From NCBI GenBank assembly GCA_040757715.1, contig JBFLWS010000004.1:156025-220024 (forward strand): DNA of 64,000 nucleotides, written 5' to 3'. Positions 1 to 9,200 of the stretch are shown here, in pieces (the first letter of the stretch is position 1; the number at the start of each line of letters is the position of its first letter). The notes beneath the pieces are model-generated. The model had not been told where the DNA came from. It did no database searches and saw only the letters and a program-made list of their open reading frames with translations. The translations under genes and the position numbers were made by a program. The stretch comes from CAIMFV01 sp040757715 (GTDB lineage Bacteria; Pseudomonadota; Alphaproteobacteria; Caulobacterales; Caulobacteraceae).

Positions 1-296
1 GCTTCTCCATGGTCCCGCTGCGGCTTGCGAGCCTGATGGCCGTGGTGGGGGTGGCCACCGCCTTCCTCATCGCCGTCTATGCCCTGGTGGGGTTCTTCAC
101 TGGCCATGCCGCGCCGGGCTGGACCAGTCTCGCCCTCATCGTGGTGTTCTTCTCCACGGCGCAGCTCGCGTGCCTCGCCATCTTCGGCGAATATCTCGGC
201 CGGGCCTATATGCAGTCCAAGGGCCGACCCCTGTTCCTCATCGACGAGGTGGTGGCGGGCAAGCTGCATCCCCTGGCCGAAGACGCCGAGGCCTGA
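1..296 (+). CDS. C-terminal end of a GtrB-like polyprenyl-phosphate glycosyltransferase (partial)
   Basis: The reading frame is open from the window edge to a TGA at 294-296, so the start lies upstream. The visible part has two hydrophobic segments followed by FGEYLGRAYMQSKGRPLFLIDE. That ending is typical of family 2 glycosyltransferases of the GtrB/DPM1-like type, which load a sugar onto undecaprenyl phosphate and carry two C-terminal membrane helices before a short cytosolic tail. The catalytic GT-A domain is not in the window, so the assignment rests on the tail alone. The next gene starts 4 bp downstream and carries a GtrA domain, the usual partner of GtrB. Confidence 0.7.
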   Translation, partial: FSMVPLRLASLMAVVGVATAFLIAVYALVGFFTGHAAPGWTSLALIVVFFSTAQLACLAIFGEYLGRAYMQSKGRPLFLIDEVVAGKLHPLAEDAEA

Positions 297-300
297 GCGC

Positions 301-1470
301 ATGGACGCCGCCGAGTTCGACCGTTTCGCCGAAGAATATCTCGCCGCGCACAAGGAGAACCTGCGCATCTCCGGCGAAGAACCCGACTACTTCGCCCGCT
401 ACAAGATCGAGCTGGTGGCCGAGCGCTGGCGCAAGACCGGGCGGGCGGCCCCGCAGGCGGTGCTCGATTTCGGCTGCGGCATCGGCGCGTCGCTGCCGCA
501 TCTGCGCGATGTCTTCCCGGCGGCGCGCATCATCGGCCTCGACGTGTCGCAAAAAAGCCTGGAGATCGCCGGCCGGCGCTTTCCCGACGCCGCCGAACTC
601 ACCCCCTATGACGGCGGACGCATTCCCTTGCCGGACGCCAGCCTCGACCTCGCCTTTTCGGCCTGTGTGTTCCACCACATCGATGCGGGCGAGCACGTGC
701 GCCTGTTCGCCGAACTGCGCCGGGTTCTGAAGCCCGACGGGGTGCTGTGCATCTTCGAGCACAACCCCATCAATCCGGTGACCCGGCACATTGTCGCCAC
801 CTGCCCCTTCGACGAGAACGCGGTGCTGATCGGGGCCGGCGAGTTGGAGGGCGCTGAGATTGCGGCCGGCTTCCAGGCGCCCGACATCACCTATACCGGC
901 TTCTTTCCCGCCGCGCTGAAGGCGTTCCGGCCCCTGGAGCCGCTGCTCGGCTGGCTGCCGGTGGGGGCGCAATACTACACCTGGGCCGAGGGGCGGCCGC
1001 AGCCGCGCAATTGGCTAAAGCTCGCCGCTCGTTACGGACTCGCCGGTCTCGCCAACACTGGCCTCGGCTTTGCGGTGATCGCGGCGCTCGATCTGGGGCT
1101 TGGACTCAATGCGCAGCTCGCCAATGCGGCGGGGTTCGCCGTGGGCGTGGCGCTGAGCTTCGCCCTCAACCGCCTGTTCGTGTTCCGCTCCAAGGCCAGC
1201 GTGAAGCACACCGGGCCAAAGTATCTCGCCGCGGTGGCCATCGCCTTTGCCGCCAATCAGGGCGTGCTCGCCGGCCTGCACGGGCTTTTGCCAGCGAACG
1301 TGCTCGGACGCTTGGCCGCCCAGGCCGCCGGCGTGGCGACCTACACGCTCTTGCTGTTCGCCTTGGCCAGCTTCTGGGTCTTCTCCCAGACTCAGGATTT
1401 ACGTGGACCCGCGGGCGGAAAACCGGTTCCCACTTTTCCTCGGGTCCACCCCACTGGACGCACCCGGTAA
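301..1470 (+). CDS. Fusion of a class I SAM methyltransferase with a GtrA-like membrane domain
   Basis: The protein has 389 residues. I chose the ATG at 301 because it directly follows the upstream stop and begins the methyltransferase fold. Residues ~1-230 are a class I methyltransferase; VLDFGCGIGASLPHL is the SAM-binding glycine loop and LDLAFSACVFHHID the post-motif strand. Residues ~235-370 hold four hydrophobic helices with the GtrA signature (NAAGFAVGVALSFALNRLFVFRS). GtrA proteins are thought to flip or hold polyprenyl-linked sugars. The fusion suggests a lipid-linked glycan is methylated at the membrane; this is inference. The last ~22 residues (after WVFSQTQ) are encoded by a palindromic repeat and overlap the convergent gene. 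Confidence 0.75.
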   Translation: MDAAEFDRFAEEYLAAHKENLRISGEEPDYFARYKIELVAERWRKTGRAAPQAVLDFGCGIGASLPHLRDVFPAARIIGLDVSQKSLEIAGRRFPDAAELTPYDGGRIPLPDASLDLAFSACVFHHIDAGEHVRLFAELRRVLKPDGVLCIFEHNPINPVTRHIVATCPFDENAVLIGAGELEGAEIAAGFQAPDITYTGFFPAALKAFRPLEPLLGWLPVGAQYYTWAEGRPQPRNWLKLAARYGLAGLANTGLGFAVIAALDLGLGLNAQLANAAGFAVGVALSFALNRLFVFRSKASVKHTGPKYLAAVAIAFAANQGVLAGLHGLLPANVLGRLAAQAAGVATYTLLLFALASFWVFSQTQDLRGPAGGKPVPTFPRVHPTGRTR

Positions 1471-3293
1471 AGGATCACTGGTGTCTTGGGCGGTGAAATG
1501 CGCTCCAGCCAGGCCGGCGGCTTGTCGGCGTCGAGCCGGGTCTGCAAGGCGTCGGCGCGCAAATCCACTCGGTCGGCGTGGTTCTTGTGCAGCGGGCACT
1601 CCAGCACATAGGTCACGCCGATGGCCCGGGCCATGGCCTCGGCCTTGTCCACCGGGGCGATGAGCACGCGCCTCGCCTCCATGATGCCGAAACTCATGCG
1701 GTGATAGGGGGCGGAGATGGACGAGCTCGGCGTGTGAGCGAGGACAAACGGGCCAAGGTCGATCTCGCTCAAGGAGAGGCCCGCCGGCAACTTGGCCAGG
1801 TCGCGATAGGCGAAGGCCGAGAAGCAATAGTCCACCGGCGAAGGCGCGCCCTTCTTCGGCGGCCAGATGGCGTCGCGGGCCCAAAGGGTCGCCCCGGTCC
1901 AGCCCACGGGCGCCAGCAAGAGCGCGCAGGCGATCGCAGCGATGACGCCCACTTGGGGCTGGTAGCGACGCGCCAGCTCGGCGGCGCCCACCGCGATGAG
2001 GGCCATGGCGAACCATTCGGGATAGGAGCCCATGCGGATGGCGGTCCAGCCCGTGGCCATGCCGGCGAGCAGCATGCCGCCGCTGAGCCACCAGGCGAAA
2101 TCGGTCCGGCGTTCTTTACGCAGGCCCAATAGCGTCCAGATCGCCAGCGCCATCAGCGGCGGCATGGCCGTGGCGATGGCGTCGTTCTGGCGCGCCTTCC
2201 ACACGCGGGGGAAGTTGAACACCTCCGACACATTGTCGAGCCAGAACGGCTTGATGGCCGGGTCCACGTCGGCGAAGGGACCCTTCAGGCAATTGCGATC
2301 GAGGCCGAGATAGGCGCCCGCGGCGGCCAGGCCGGCTAGCCCCAACAGGCCGAGGGATATCCAGCGCGCTTTCGGTCCGGTGACCGACGCGGCGATTGCC
2401 ATGCCGCCGCCCGCGAGGCCTACCGCCACTGCGAGATTGAAGCCCAGCGCGTCACAGGCCATCACGCCCCAGCGCCAGGCCGGGGTCTGAATCTCGAAGG
2501 CGGCCAGCGTGGCGAAGGCCATCCCGAGCCCATAGGCCTGAACAAGCCTGCGGTCCTCCGGCCAGATCACCAGCCGCAGCCCCATGGCCGCGCCGATCAG
2601 GGCCTGGAACACCAGGGCCTCCAGGCCGATGGCGAGGCCGACGCCGCCGGCGAGTCCCGCGATCAGGGGGCCGATGATCGAGGGCCCGCGCTGCACCGCC
2701 CCCGCCAGCGCCACCAGGGCGAGGGCGATCTGGGCGTCGTGGTGGTCCACACGACCGGGCCGGAACTGGCTATAGATGGTCAGATTGAGGCAAAGCAGGA
2801 TCAGACCGGCGATCACCGCCGTGCGCTTGAGGTTCTGATCGGCGGCCACATCGCCCAGGCGTCGGGCCATGACCAGCGAGGCCCCCGCCGCCGGGACGAT
2901 CCACAGGGCCGGCCAGACGATGCGGGTCCACAGTTCCGCAGTGCGGGGGCTGACGAACAGCCGAAACAGGCTCTGCATCAGGTAAAGCCCGCCATCCAGC
3001 AGCCGCGACCAATGCATATAGAGGCCCACAGGGGGCTGCAGCCGGGTGATCCTCTGGTCCCACCAGCCGTGGCCGGCGAACATGTCGCGCACCATGACGA
3101 GACGCATGGCGTCGTCGGTGTCGCCGAGCGCGTTGGGCAGCCAGGCGCTGTCCTGCCGGCACATGGCCACGGTGGCCACCAGGGCCACCAGGGCGGCGCC
3201 CGCGGCAAGACGCCACGGGGCGGTCAGGTCCGGCGCCGGCCAGGGCCAGCGCAGCAAGAAACGGGGAACCGGAAGCTTAGCGGGAGCGGCCAT
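1392..3293 (-). CDS. Large multi-pass membrane protein, GT-C glycosyltransferase-like
   Basis: The protein has 633 residues. The ATG at 3293 is preferred over a TTG one codon upstream. It has a short cytosolic N-terminus, then about 12 hydrophobic segments. Just after the first helix comes LGDTDDAMRLVMVRDM, placed like the acidic loop motif of GT-C enzymes (STT3/ArnT type) that use polyprenyl-phosphate sugars, followed by a conserved-looking GLYMHWSRLLDGGLY stretch. The C-terminal ~120 residues are hydrophilic. Its neighbours (GtrB-like, two GtrA domains) fit a membrane glycan-transfer locus. Substrate unknown. The last ~19 residues come from the palindromic repeat shared with the convergent gene. 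Confidence 0.6.
   Translation of the reverse strand: MAAPAKLPVPRFLLRWPWPAPDLTAPWRLAAGAALVALVATVAMCRQDSAWLPNALGDTDDAMRLVMVRDMFAGHGWWDQRITRLQPPVGLYMHWSRLLDGGLYLMQSLFRLFVSPRTAELWTRIVWPALWIVPAAGASLVMARRLGDVAADQNLKRTAVIAGLILLCLNLTIYSQFRPGRVDHHDAQIALALVALAGAVQRGPSIIGPLIAGLAGGVGLAIGLEALVFQALIGAAMGLRLVIWPEDRRLVQAYGLGMAFATLAAFEIQTPAWRWGVMACDALGFNLAVAVGLAGGGMAIAASVTGPKARWISLGLLGLAGLAAAGAYLGLDRNCLKGPFADVDPAIKPFWLDNVSEVFNFPRVWKARQNDAIATAMPPLMALAIWTLLGLRKERRTDFAWWLSGGMLLAGMATGWTAIRMGSYPEWFAMALIAVGAAELARRYQPQVGVIAAIACALLLAPVGWTGATLWARDAIWPPKKGAPSPVDYCFSAFAYRDLAKLPAGLSLSEIDLGPFVLAHTPSSSISAPYHRMSFGIMEARRVLIAPVDKAEAMARAIGVTYVLECPLHKNHADRVDLRADALQTRLDADKPPAWLERISPPKTPVILYRVRPVGWTRGKVGTGFPPAGPRKS
1403..1449. 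repeat. Palindromic intergenic repeat with an AACCGGTT core
   Basis: Arms gtggacccg (1403-1411) and cgggtccac (1441-1449) are perfect inverted copies. The interior carries gaaaaccggttcccac. The interior core is nearly identical, in inverse orientation, to that of the hairpin at 11544-11595, so this is a family of scattered REP-like elements. Here it lies across the 3' ends of two convergent genes and is translated in both. Confidence 0.7.
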
Positions 3294-3476
3294 CAATTCT
3301 GCAATCTAGTTGCACCAGCGAACGAGGCGGCTATGTAGCGGGTTCGACGCGATATTTCGACCTCGCATCTCGTTCTACGCCGCCAAGCTTGGCGAGGCCC
3401 TCGAAATGAGGTTTAGGAGGTCGCGACTTTTCACGGTAAGGCGAGCCGGACGCTTCGAGGCCGACTGTCAACGAGA

Positions 3477-3941
3477 ATGACCTATATTTCACGCATTGTT
3501 GAAGGCGGCGTCCGATTGGCGTCCTTGCTGCCCAAGGGGCTCGTCCGCTTCTTGATGGTCGGCGTCGGCGGCTTGATGGTGGACCTCGCCACCTTGACCA
3601 CCTGCGAGGCGCTCGGGGCCATCTTCCCGGTGGCGCGCGGCGTGGCGCTAGTCGTCGCCACCTGTTTCACCTGGGCGCTCAATCGCCGCTTCACCTTCGA
3701 GGACTCGGGGCGCAAGGCGCACCACGAGGCGCTGCGCTATTTCCTGGTGGCGGGACTGGCGCAGAGCGTGAACTACGCAGTCTCGCTGGGCGTCGCCAGC
3801 GTCCTGCCCCAGCTGATCCACCAGATCGACGCCTTCATCGGCGCGGTGGTCGCCACCGTCTTCTCCTATTCGGGCCAGAGGTTCTTCACCTTTGCGCCCA
3901 AGTCCTCCGCCGGCGCTGAAGCGCCGACCAATCAGGCCTGA
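3477..3941 (+). CDS. GtrA family membrane protein
   Basis: 154 residues with four hydrophobic helices. The first (FLMVGVGGLMVDLATLTTCEAL) and second (GVALVVATCFTWALNRRFTFED) carry the GtrA pattern, in which an N-R-x-F-T/V-F stretch follows helix 2. GtrA proteins act with GtrB-like enzymes in moving polyprenyl-phosphate sugars across the inner membrane. It is divergent from the GT-C-like gene across a 183-bp promoter region, and the FAD oxidoreductase starts 2 bp after its stop, so the two are probably cotranscribed. Confidence 0.8.
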   Translation: MTYISRIVEGGVRLASLLPKGLVRFLMVGVGGLMVDLATLTTCEALGAIFPVARGVALVVATCFTWALNRRFTFEDSGRKAHHEALRYFLVAGLAQSVNYAVSLGVASVLPQLIHQIDAFIGAVVATVFSYSGQRFFTFAPKSSAGAEAPTNQA

Positions 3942-3943
3942 TC

Positions 3944-5473
3944 ATGACTGAAGCGACCAACACCACTCCGGCCGATGTGCTGATCATCGGTGCCGGTCCC
4001 GCCGGCCTAACCTCAGGCTATCTTCTGGGCAAGGCGGGCCGCAGCGTGCAGATCATCGAGCGCGACCCGGTCTATGTGGGCGGGATCAGCCGCACCGTGG
4101 TCTATAAGGGCTTTCACTTCGACATCGGCGGCCACCGCTTCTTCTCCAAGTCGCGGGAGGTGGTCGAGCTGTGGAACGAGATCCTGCCGGACGACTTTAT
4201 CGATCGCCCGCGCCTGTCGCGCATCTATTATGGCGGCAAGTACTACGCCTATCCGCTGAAGGCCTTCGAGGCGCTGCGGAACCTTGGCGTGTTCACCGCA
4301 GCCATCTGCATGGCCTCCTACGCCTGGGCCAAGGTGACGCCGATCCAGCCCACCAAGACCTTCCATCAGTGGGTGCGCAATCAGTTCGGCGAGAAGCTGT
4401 TCTCCATCTTCTTCAAGACCTACACGGAGAAGGTGTGGGGCATGAGCTGCGATGAGATCTCCGCCGACTGGGCGGCGCAGCGCATCAAGGGCCTTTCCCT
4501 GATGGCGGCGGTGATCGACGGTCTGAAGCGCTCCTTGGGGGTGAAGGCCAAGCCGTCGGCGCAGCTCGGCGAACAGGGCGGGGTCAAGACCCTGATCGAG
4601 AGCTTCCGCTATCCCCGCAAGGGCCCCGGCATGATGTGGGAGACGGCGGCGGAGAAACTCAAGGCCATGGGCGGCAAGCTCGACATGGACACCGAGCTCG
4701 TCTCCTTGACCTGGGACGCCGACGCCAAGCTGTGGACCGTCGCGGCCAAAACCGGCGCCGGAGAGACACGGACCTACCACGCGCAAAACGTGATTTCCTC
4801 CGCGCCCATCACCGAGCTGTCGCGCGCCATGGCGGCAGCGCCCGCGGCGGCGGCCAACGCGGCGGCCCTGCGCTATCGCGACTTCATCACGGTGGCCCTG
4901 ATCACCAAGAAGGAGCACACCAAGGACTTCTCGGACAATTGGATCTACATCCACGATCCCAGCGTGAAGGTGGGCCGGATTCAGAACTTTCTGTCCTGGT
5001 CGCCGGAAATGGCCCCGGAGGGCTACGCCTGCCTCGGTCTTGAATATTTCTGCTTCGAGGGCGATGGCCAATGGACCAGCGCCGACGTCGACCTCATCGA
5101 ACTGGCCAAGCGCGAGATCGAGAAGATCGGCCTGATCAAGGCGGCGGACGTGGTGGACGCCTCGGTGGTGCGCCAGCCCAAGGCCTATCCGGTCTATGAC
5201 GACGCCTATCAGACCAATGTCGAAGCGGTGCGGGCCGAGTTCGAGGCCAGCTATCCGACCCTGCACCTCGTGGGTCGCAACGGCATGCACAAGTACAACA
5301 ACCAGGACCACGCCATGATGACCGCCATGCTCACGGTGGAGAACATCCTGGCGGGCGAGCGAAAGTACAATGTGTGGAGCGTCAACGAGGATGCCGAATA
5401 TACCGAGGCTGGCTATTCCGGCGCCGAGTCGGCGTTGAAGTCCGAGCGTCTGGTGCCGCAGCGGGTGGCCTGA
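3944..5473 (+). CDS. FAD-dependent amine-oxidase-fold oxidoreductase (UDP-galactopyranose mutase / protoporphyrinogen oxidase-like)
   Basis: 509 residues. The N-terminal dinucleotide fold is VLIIGAGPAGLTSGYLLGKAG (about residues 10-30) followed by a GGISRTV motif. Around residue 160, KTYTEKVWGMSCDEISADWAAQRIKGLSL resembles the signature of NAD(P)/FAD oxidoreductases found in polysaccharide clusters and related to UDP-galactopyranose mutase. The C-terminal part holds the second FAD contact (HLVGRNGMHKYNNQDHAM). No signal peptide. Coupling to gtrA suggests a role in building or changing a nucleotide- or lipid-linked sugar; the exact reaction cannot be read from sequence. It abuts the convergent MFS gene with no gap. 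Confidence 0.7.
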   Translation: MTEATNTTPADVLIIGAGPAGLTSGYLLGKAGRSVQIIERDPVYVGGISRTVVYKGFHFDIGGHRFFSKSREVVELWNEILPDDFIDRPRLSRIYYGGKYYAYPLKAFEALRNLGVFTAAICMASYAWAKVTPIQPTKTFHQWVRNQFGEKLFSIFFKTYTEKVWGMSCDEISADWAAQRIKGLSLMAAVIDGLKRSLGVKAKPSAQLGEQGGVKTLIESFRYPRKGPGMMWETAAEKLKAMGGKLDMDTELVSLTWDADAKLWTVAAKTGAGETRTYHAQNVISSAPITELSRAMAAAPAAAANAAALRYRDFITVALITKKEHTKDFSDNWIYIHDPSVKVGRIQNFLSWSPEMAPEGYACLGLEYFCFEGDGQWTSADVDLIELAKREIEKIGLIKAADVVDASVVRQPKAYPVYDDAYQTNVEAVRAEFEASYPTLHLVGRNGMHKYNNQDHAMMTAMLTVENILAGERKYNVWSVNEDAEYTEAGYSGAESALKSERLVPQRVA

Positions 5474-6685
5474 TCAGTGAGAACGGCGTCGCTTCGGCGG
5501 GGCCATGCCGGCGGTGACGCCAAGGGCGACGAGACTGATCGCCGCCAGGGCGATGAAGGCGAGGCTGAAGCCGCCCATGCGATCATGCATGGCGCCGGCG
5601 AACCACGGACCCACCGAGGCCGCGGTGGAGATGAGGGCCATGAGCGAGAAGAGCTCGAGGTTCTTTTCGCGTCCGAAGGCGTTGAGCATCAAGACCGTGG
5701 TGGCGGTGAAGGCCACGCCATAGCCCGCCCCCACCAGCACCTGGGCGAAGGCGAGGCCCGCCAGCTGCCCGGTGACAGCGAACAGCAGCGCGCCAATCGC
5801 AAGCAGGCCAAGCGCCGCCACGGTGAGGGTCTTGGGCTTCAACCGCTGACCCAGCTCCCCCGCCGCGGCTCGCGACAGGGCGTTGACGAGGCCGTTGAGG
5901 CTGAGGAGGGCGCCGGCGAGGGGGGTGGAAAAGCCCTTCTCCACCATGTGCTGCACGGAGATTGCGTTCACCGTCACCCCCACCAACAGGTAAGTGGTGT
6001 AGGCGGCGACGATGATCCAGAACTGCGGCGTGGCGAGGGCCTCGCGCACCCCCCAGTCGCCTTCCCCCGTGGCGGTAAGTGGGGCCGGAGCGAGGGTCTC
6101 GCCATGCGCCGCCGGATGGGCAAGGAGGGCGGCGATCAGGCCGACCACAAGGCTCACCCCCGCCAGGGCGCCCCAATAGACGCGCCAGGAATCGCCCAGC
6201 GCGGTCACAGCCAGATAGAGCCAGGGCCCGGCGAGGCCGCCCAGACCTCCCATGAGGAAATAGACCCCAAAGGCGCGGGAGGGATTGTGGAACGCCCGCG
6301 CCAGCACGAAGGCGCCGGGCACATTGGCGGTGAGAGCGAAGGCGATCCCGGCTAGGATCATGGCCGCGTCATAGGCGATCAGGGTGCGACCGAAGGCCAG
6401 CAGCAGGAAGGCGGCGGTCTTCACCCCCGTGCCCAGCACCAGGGTCCAGCCCACGCCGAAACGCCGGATCGCCAAGGTGGGCAGATAGCTGGCGAGGCCG
6501 GTGGAAAGGGCGAGGAGGGTGAAGCCGAAGCCGGCCGCCTGCCAGCTCCAGCCCATCTCCTTGACCATGGCCGGCAACACGACGCCAAGCGACGTGAAGG
6601 TCCCGGCCACCACCAGGAAGAACAACAGGCCCATGGCCGCGAGGGCCGCCCAGGCGGCGGAGCGTTCGCCGGCGATGGCGCGCAT
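5474..6685 (-). CDS. MFS transporter, monocarboxylate/oxalate-formate antiporter type
   Basis: 403 residues with about 12 hydrophobic segments and a short basic tail (PPKRRRSH). The ATG at 6685 lies 16 bp after the stop of the TonB-dependent receptor gene on the same strand, so the pair is likely one operon: receptor for outer-membrane entry, MFS protein for inner-membrane passage. MFS permeases paired with TonB receptors are known for siderophore or small-metabolite uptake, so the substrate may be an iron chelate. This is context inference. The central cytosolic loop after helix 6 (HPAAHGETLAPAPLTATGEGD) splits the protein into the usual two six-helix halves. Confidence 0.75.
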   Translation of the reverse strand: MRAIAGERSAAWAALAAMGLLFFLVVAGTFTSLGVVLPAMVKEMGWSWQAAGFGFTLLALSTGLASYLPTLAIRRFGVGWTLVLGTGVKTAAFLLLAFGRTLIAYDAAMILAGIAFALTANVPGAFVLARAFHNPSRAFGVYFLMGGLGGLAGPWLYLAVTALGDSWRVYWGALAGVSLVVGLIAALLAHPAAHGETLAPAPLTATGEGDWGVREALATPQFWIIVAAYTTYLLVGVTVNAISVQHMVEKGFSTPLAGALLSLNGLVNALSRAAAGELGQRLKPKTLTVAALGLLAIGALLFAVTGQLAGLAFAQVLVGAGYGVAFTATTVLMLNAFGREKNLELFSLMALISTAASVGPWFAGAMHDRMGGFSLAFIALAAISLVALGVTAGMAPPKRRRSH

Positions 6686-6701
6686 GGATCGTCCTTGGGG
6701 G

Positions 6702-9071
6702 TTAGAAGCTACGACGCAGCGTCACGCGCCAGGTGCGGCCGACGCCGGGCAGCACGGCCACGTTGGAGAGCACGTCCGCCACCGGGGTGAAGTAACGCTG
6801 GTCGAACAGGTTGTCGACATTGGCCGACAAGCGCCAGGCGTCATGCTCGACAAAGCCCGAGAGGCTGGCCTTCACATAGTCCGGCAACACGAACACGCCG
6901 GGAATGGTGCTGGCGGTCTGACCCACATAGGTGGCCCCTGCGGTGGCCCCGTAGCGGCCCCAGCCCTGGTCGGGGGAGGTGTAGACGGCGAACAGGCTCG
7001 CCGTCCCATGCGGGATCAGGCTGTCAGTGTAGGTCCCCGGCCGGATCATGCTCATGGCGAACACGGCGTAGGCGCCGCCATAGGCGTTGGCGCCGGAGAG
7101 CCCCACCCGGCTCGGCGGGACCAGCATGAAGCTGGGGTCCGGCCCCTTGATGGTGGTGCGCTGCAGGTCGCCGGCGAAGGTGAAGCTCAGAGTGCGATTG
7201 GCGATCCAGCGCAGCTCCAGCTCGGCCCCCTCGCCGCGCGTGCCCACAACCACATTGTTCTGGCCGAGCTGGGTGCGTTCCTGGCGATAAAGACCGAGGG
7301 AGCCGGTGAGGCGACCCTCCAGAGCTCGACCCTTGATCCCCGCTTCCGACAGGTTGGAATGGGAAATCCAGTCGTGCGCCGCGATCAGATTCGGGGCGAC
7401 GCCGCCGGCCTGGCCCAGCTCCAACGCCCCGGTTTCGGCCCGGGTGACATAGGGCATGAGGCCGAGAGGCGCATGCCAGGTGAGGCTGGCCGTATAGCTG
7501 AACTCGCCCTTGTCGGCGTGACCGCGCGAGGGGCCGAACACCAAGGTTCCGGCGTCGTGGCTGGACACCGCGTAGGCGTCGTAGCGGCCGCCCAGGATGA
7601 GATCGAGCTGGCGCCAGCTGAGGTCGGTGAGGGCGAAGAGGCCGGCGTCAGTCCAGCGGCTGCGGACATCGGTCTCCCAGCCAAGGCTCGGATTGGTGAA
7701 GGGGTCGATGAGCACATCGGTGACGGTGGGGCCGAAGGCGAGATCGCGCCGGTCGGGGGCGAGATAGCCGCTGTTGAAGCTTTCCTTCTGCGCGCCCTGA
7801 TAGGTGCGCACACCGGCGCCCGTGATGCTGTCGGCGTTGATTTCACCCAGCGTGCGCTTGAAGGCGTAGGTGAGCCGGCCCTCCACCGTGAAGGCCTGGT
7901 AGTTGGCCGGGAAGCCGTAGGAGACGAAGCGGCGGTTATCCAGGTCGTCGTAAAAGAGTTCAGCCTTCAGGCTATCGCCGCCGGCGAGGTCTTGCTTCAG
8001 CGCCGTGTAAAGCGTGCGCGTGTTGGTGCGCGAGACGTCGGTGCCCGAGACGAACACTGTGCGCGGCGACAGATGCGCGGTCCCAACTCCAGTGTTGAGC
8101 TGGAAACGCGGGTCCACCCCCGGTGTGAAGCCGAAATAGTAGCCAATCAGACCCGCGCCAGGATAGGCGCCGGCGTCTGCTTCGTTGTGATCAAGGCGGC
8201 CATTGTGGTTCAGATCCTGCAGCACGGTGTTGCGGCCGGTCTGGTAGGTCCCGTGGTCGATGAGGGCCTGGGTGACGCGGTTCCAGCCGGGCGTCTGCAC
8301 GGTGCCGTCCGAATGATAGACCATGGCGTCGGCGGTGAAGCTCAGGCCGCGACCGAGTTCGAAATCGCTAGAGACCTGGACCAGCTGATGTTGCGGCGAA
8401 ACGCTCCGGTAATAGTCCCCGGCGTCCTCCGCCTCGCCATAGAGATAGACCCCGCCCGCGTGCCCGCCGAGGCTGGCGGGCAGAGCGACGCCGCCGTCGG
8501 CCTTCCAGGCGCCGTAGGCCCCAGCGCTGGCCTCCAGATCGCCGTGCGGCTGGCTGACAAAGCCCTGGTCGATGCGGGCTGACTTGGGGGTGAAGTTGAG
8601 AAAGCCGCCCACCTTGGAGGGGCCGTCCACCGGTGACGCCGGCCCGCGCACGATCTCGATGCGGTCGGCGGCGCCCAGCGGCGTGGGATAGGTGCCCCGG
8701 TCTTCGATGCGCTTGAAGCCGCGGAAATAGGTCTCGGCCAGGGAGCCGCGCAGGTTCACTGCGCCGGCAACGCCATAGTAGCTGTCGGTGTAGGTCCCGG
8801 GCGCCACGGCCACTAGGTCGTTGATCGACTGCACCCCATAACGGTCCAGCGTGGCGGCGCTGGCGAGGCTCGCTTGGCGCGGCGTGTCGAGCAGGGGCTT
8901 CCTCAAGCCGAAAATGGTGTCCTGAGCCGCGCGCTCGGTGAGGCCGGCCTGATCTGCGGTGATCACCACCTCCGGCAATGCGGTCTCTGATGGATCTGCA
9001 GCCTGGGCGGCGGCGCCCGCGATCAAGGCCAGCAAAGAACTCGCCGCGACGAGCTTAACAGAAAGAGACAT
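6702..9071 (-). CDS. TonB-dependent outer-membrane receptor (siderophore type)
   Basis: 789 residues. The start at 9071 is favoured over an in-frame one at 9122 because it begins a clean signal peptide (MSLSVKLVAASSLLALIAGAAAQA) and follows an AGGGA ribosome site. The mature N-terminus has a TonB-box-like stretch (PEVVITA), then a plug domain (INDLVAVAPGTYTDSYYGVAGAVNLRGS, IEIVRGPASPVDG) and a long beta-barrel ending in a terminal Phe (RVTLRRSF), the usual outer-membrane assembly signal. It resembles ferric siderophore receptors more than vitamin or sugar receptors, but no ligand can be read. Inverted repeats upstream (9084-9104, 9176-9185) may be regulatory. Confidence 0.85.
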   Translation of the reverse strand: MSLSVKLVAASSLLALIAGAAAQAADPSETALPEVVITADQAGLTERAAQDTIFGLRKPLLDTPRQASLASAATLDRYGVQSINDLVAVAPGTYTDSYYGVAGAVNLRGSLAETYFRGFKRIEDRGTYPTPLGAADRIEIVRGPASPVDGPSKVGGFLNFTPKSARIDQGFVSQPHGDLEASAGAYGAWKADGGVALPASLGGHAGGVYLYGEAEDAGDYYRSVSPQHQLVQVSSDFELGRGLSFTADAMVYHSDGTVQTPGWNRVTQALIDHGTYQTGRNTVLQDLNHNGRLDHNEADAGAYPGAGLIGYYFGFTPGVDPRFQLNTGVGTAHLSPRTVFVSGTDVSRTNTRTLYTALKQDLAGGDSLKAELFYDDLDNRRFVSYGFPANYQAFTVEGRLTYAFKRTLGEINADSITGAGVRTYQGAQKESFNSGYLAPDRRDLAFGPTVTDVLIDPFTNPSLGWETDVRSRWTDAGLFALTDLSWRQLDLILGGRYDAYAVSSHDAGTLVFGPSRGHADKGEFSYTASLTWHAPLGLMPYVTRAETGALELGQAGGVAPNLIAAHDWISHSNLSEAGIKGRALEGRLTGSLGLYRQERTQLGQNNVVVGTRGEGAELELRWIANRTLSFTFAGDLQRTTIKGPDPSFMLVPPSRVGLSGANAYGGAYAVFAMSMIRPGTYTDSLIPHGTASLFAVYTSPDQGWGRYGATAGATYVGQTASTIPGVFVLPDYVKASLSGFVEHDAWRLSANVDNLFDQRYFTPVADVLSNVAVLPGVGRTWRVTLRRSF

Positions 9072-9200
9072 GACTATTTCCCTGGCGTAACGTGACTGTA
9101 CGCCCTCCCGTATTTTCGCCATTATCTGACGAAACTACCGCGACCAAATGTTTCATTCATATGGCGCGTGAAATGTTACGCGTAATGTTGCGTACTGCGC

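Noticed and set aside
6501..8582. A 693-codon open frame on the plus strand opposite the TonB receptor
   Set aside because: Antisense shadow of a long GC-rich gene; translation has no family features while the minus strand encodes a full receptor with signal peptide and terminal Phe.
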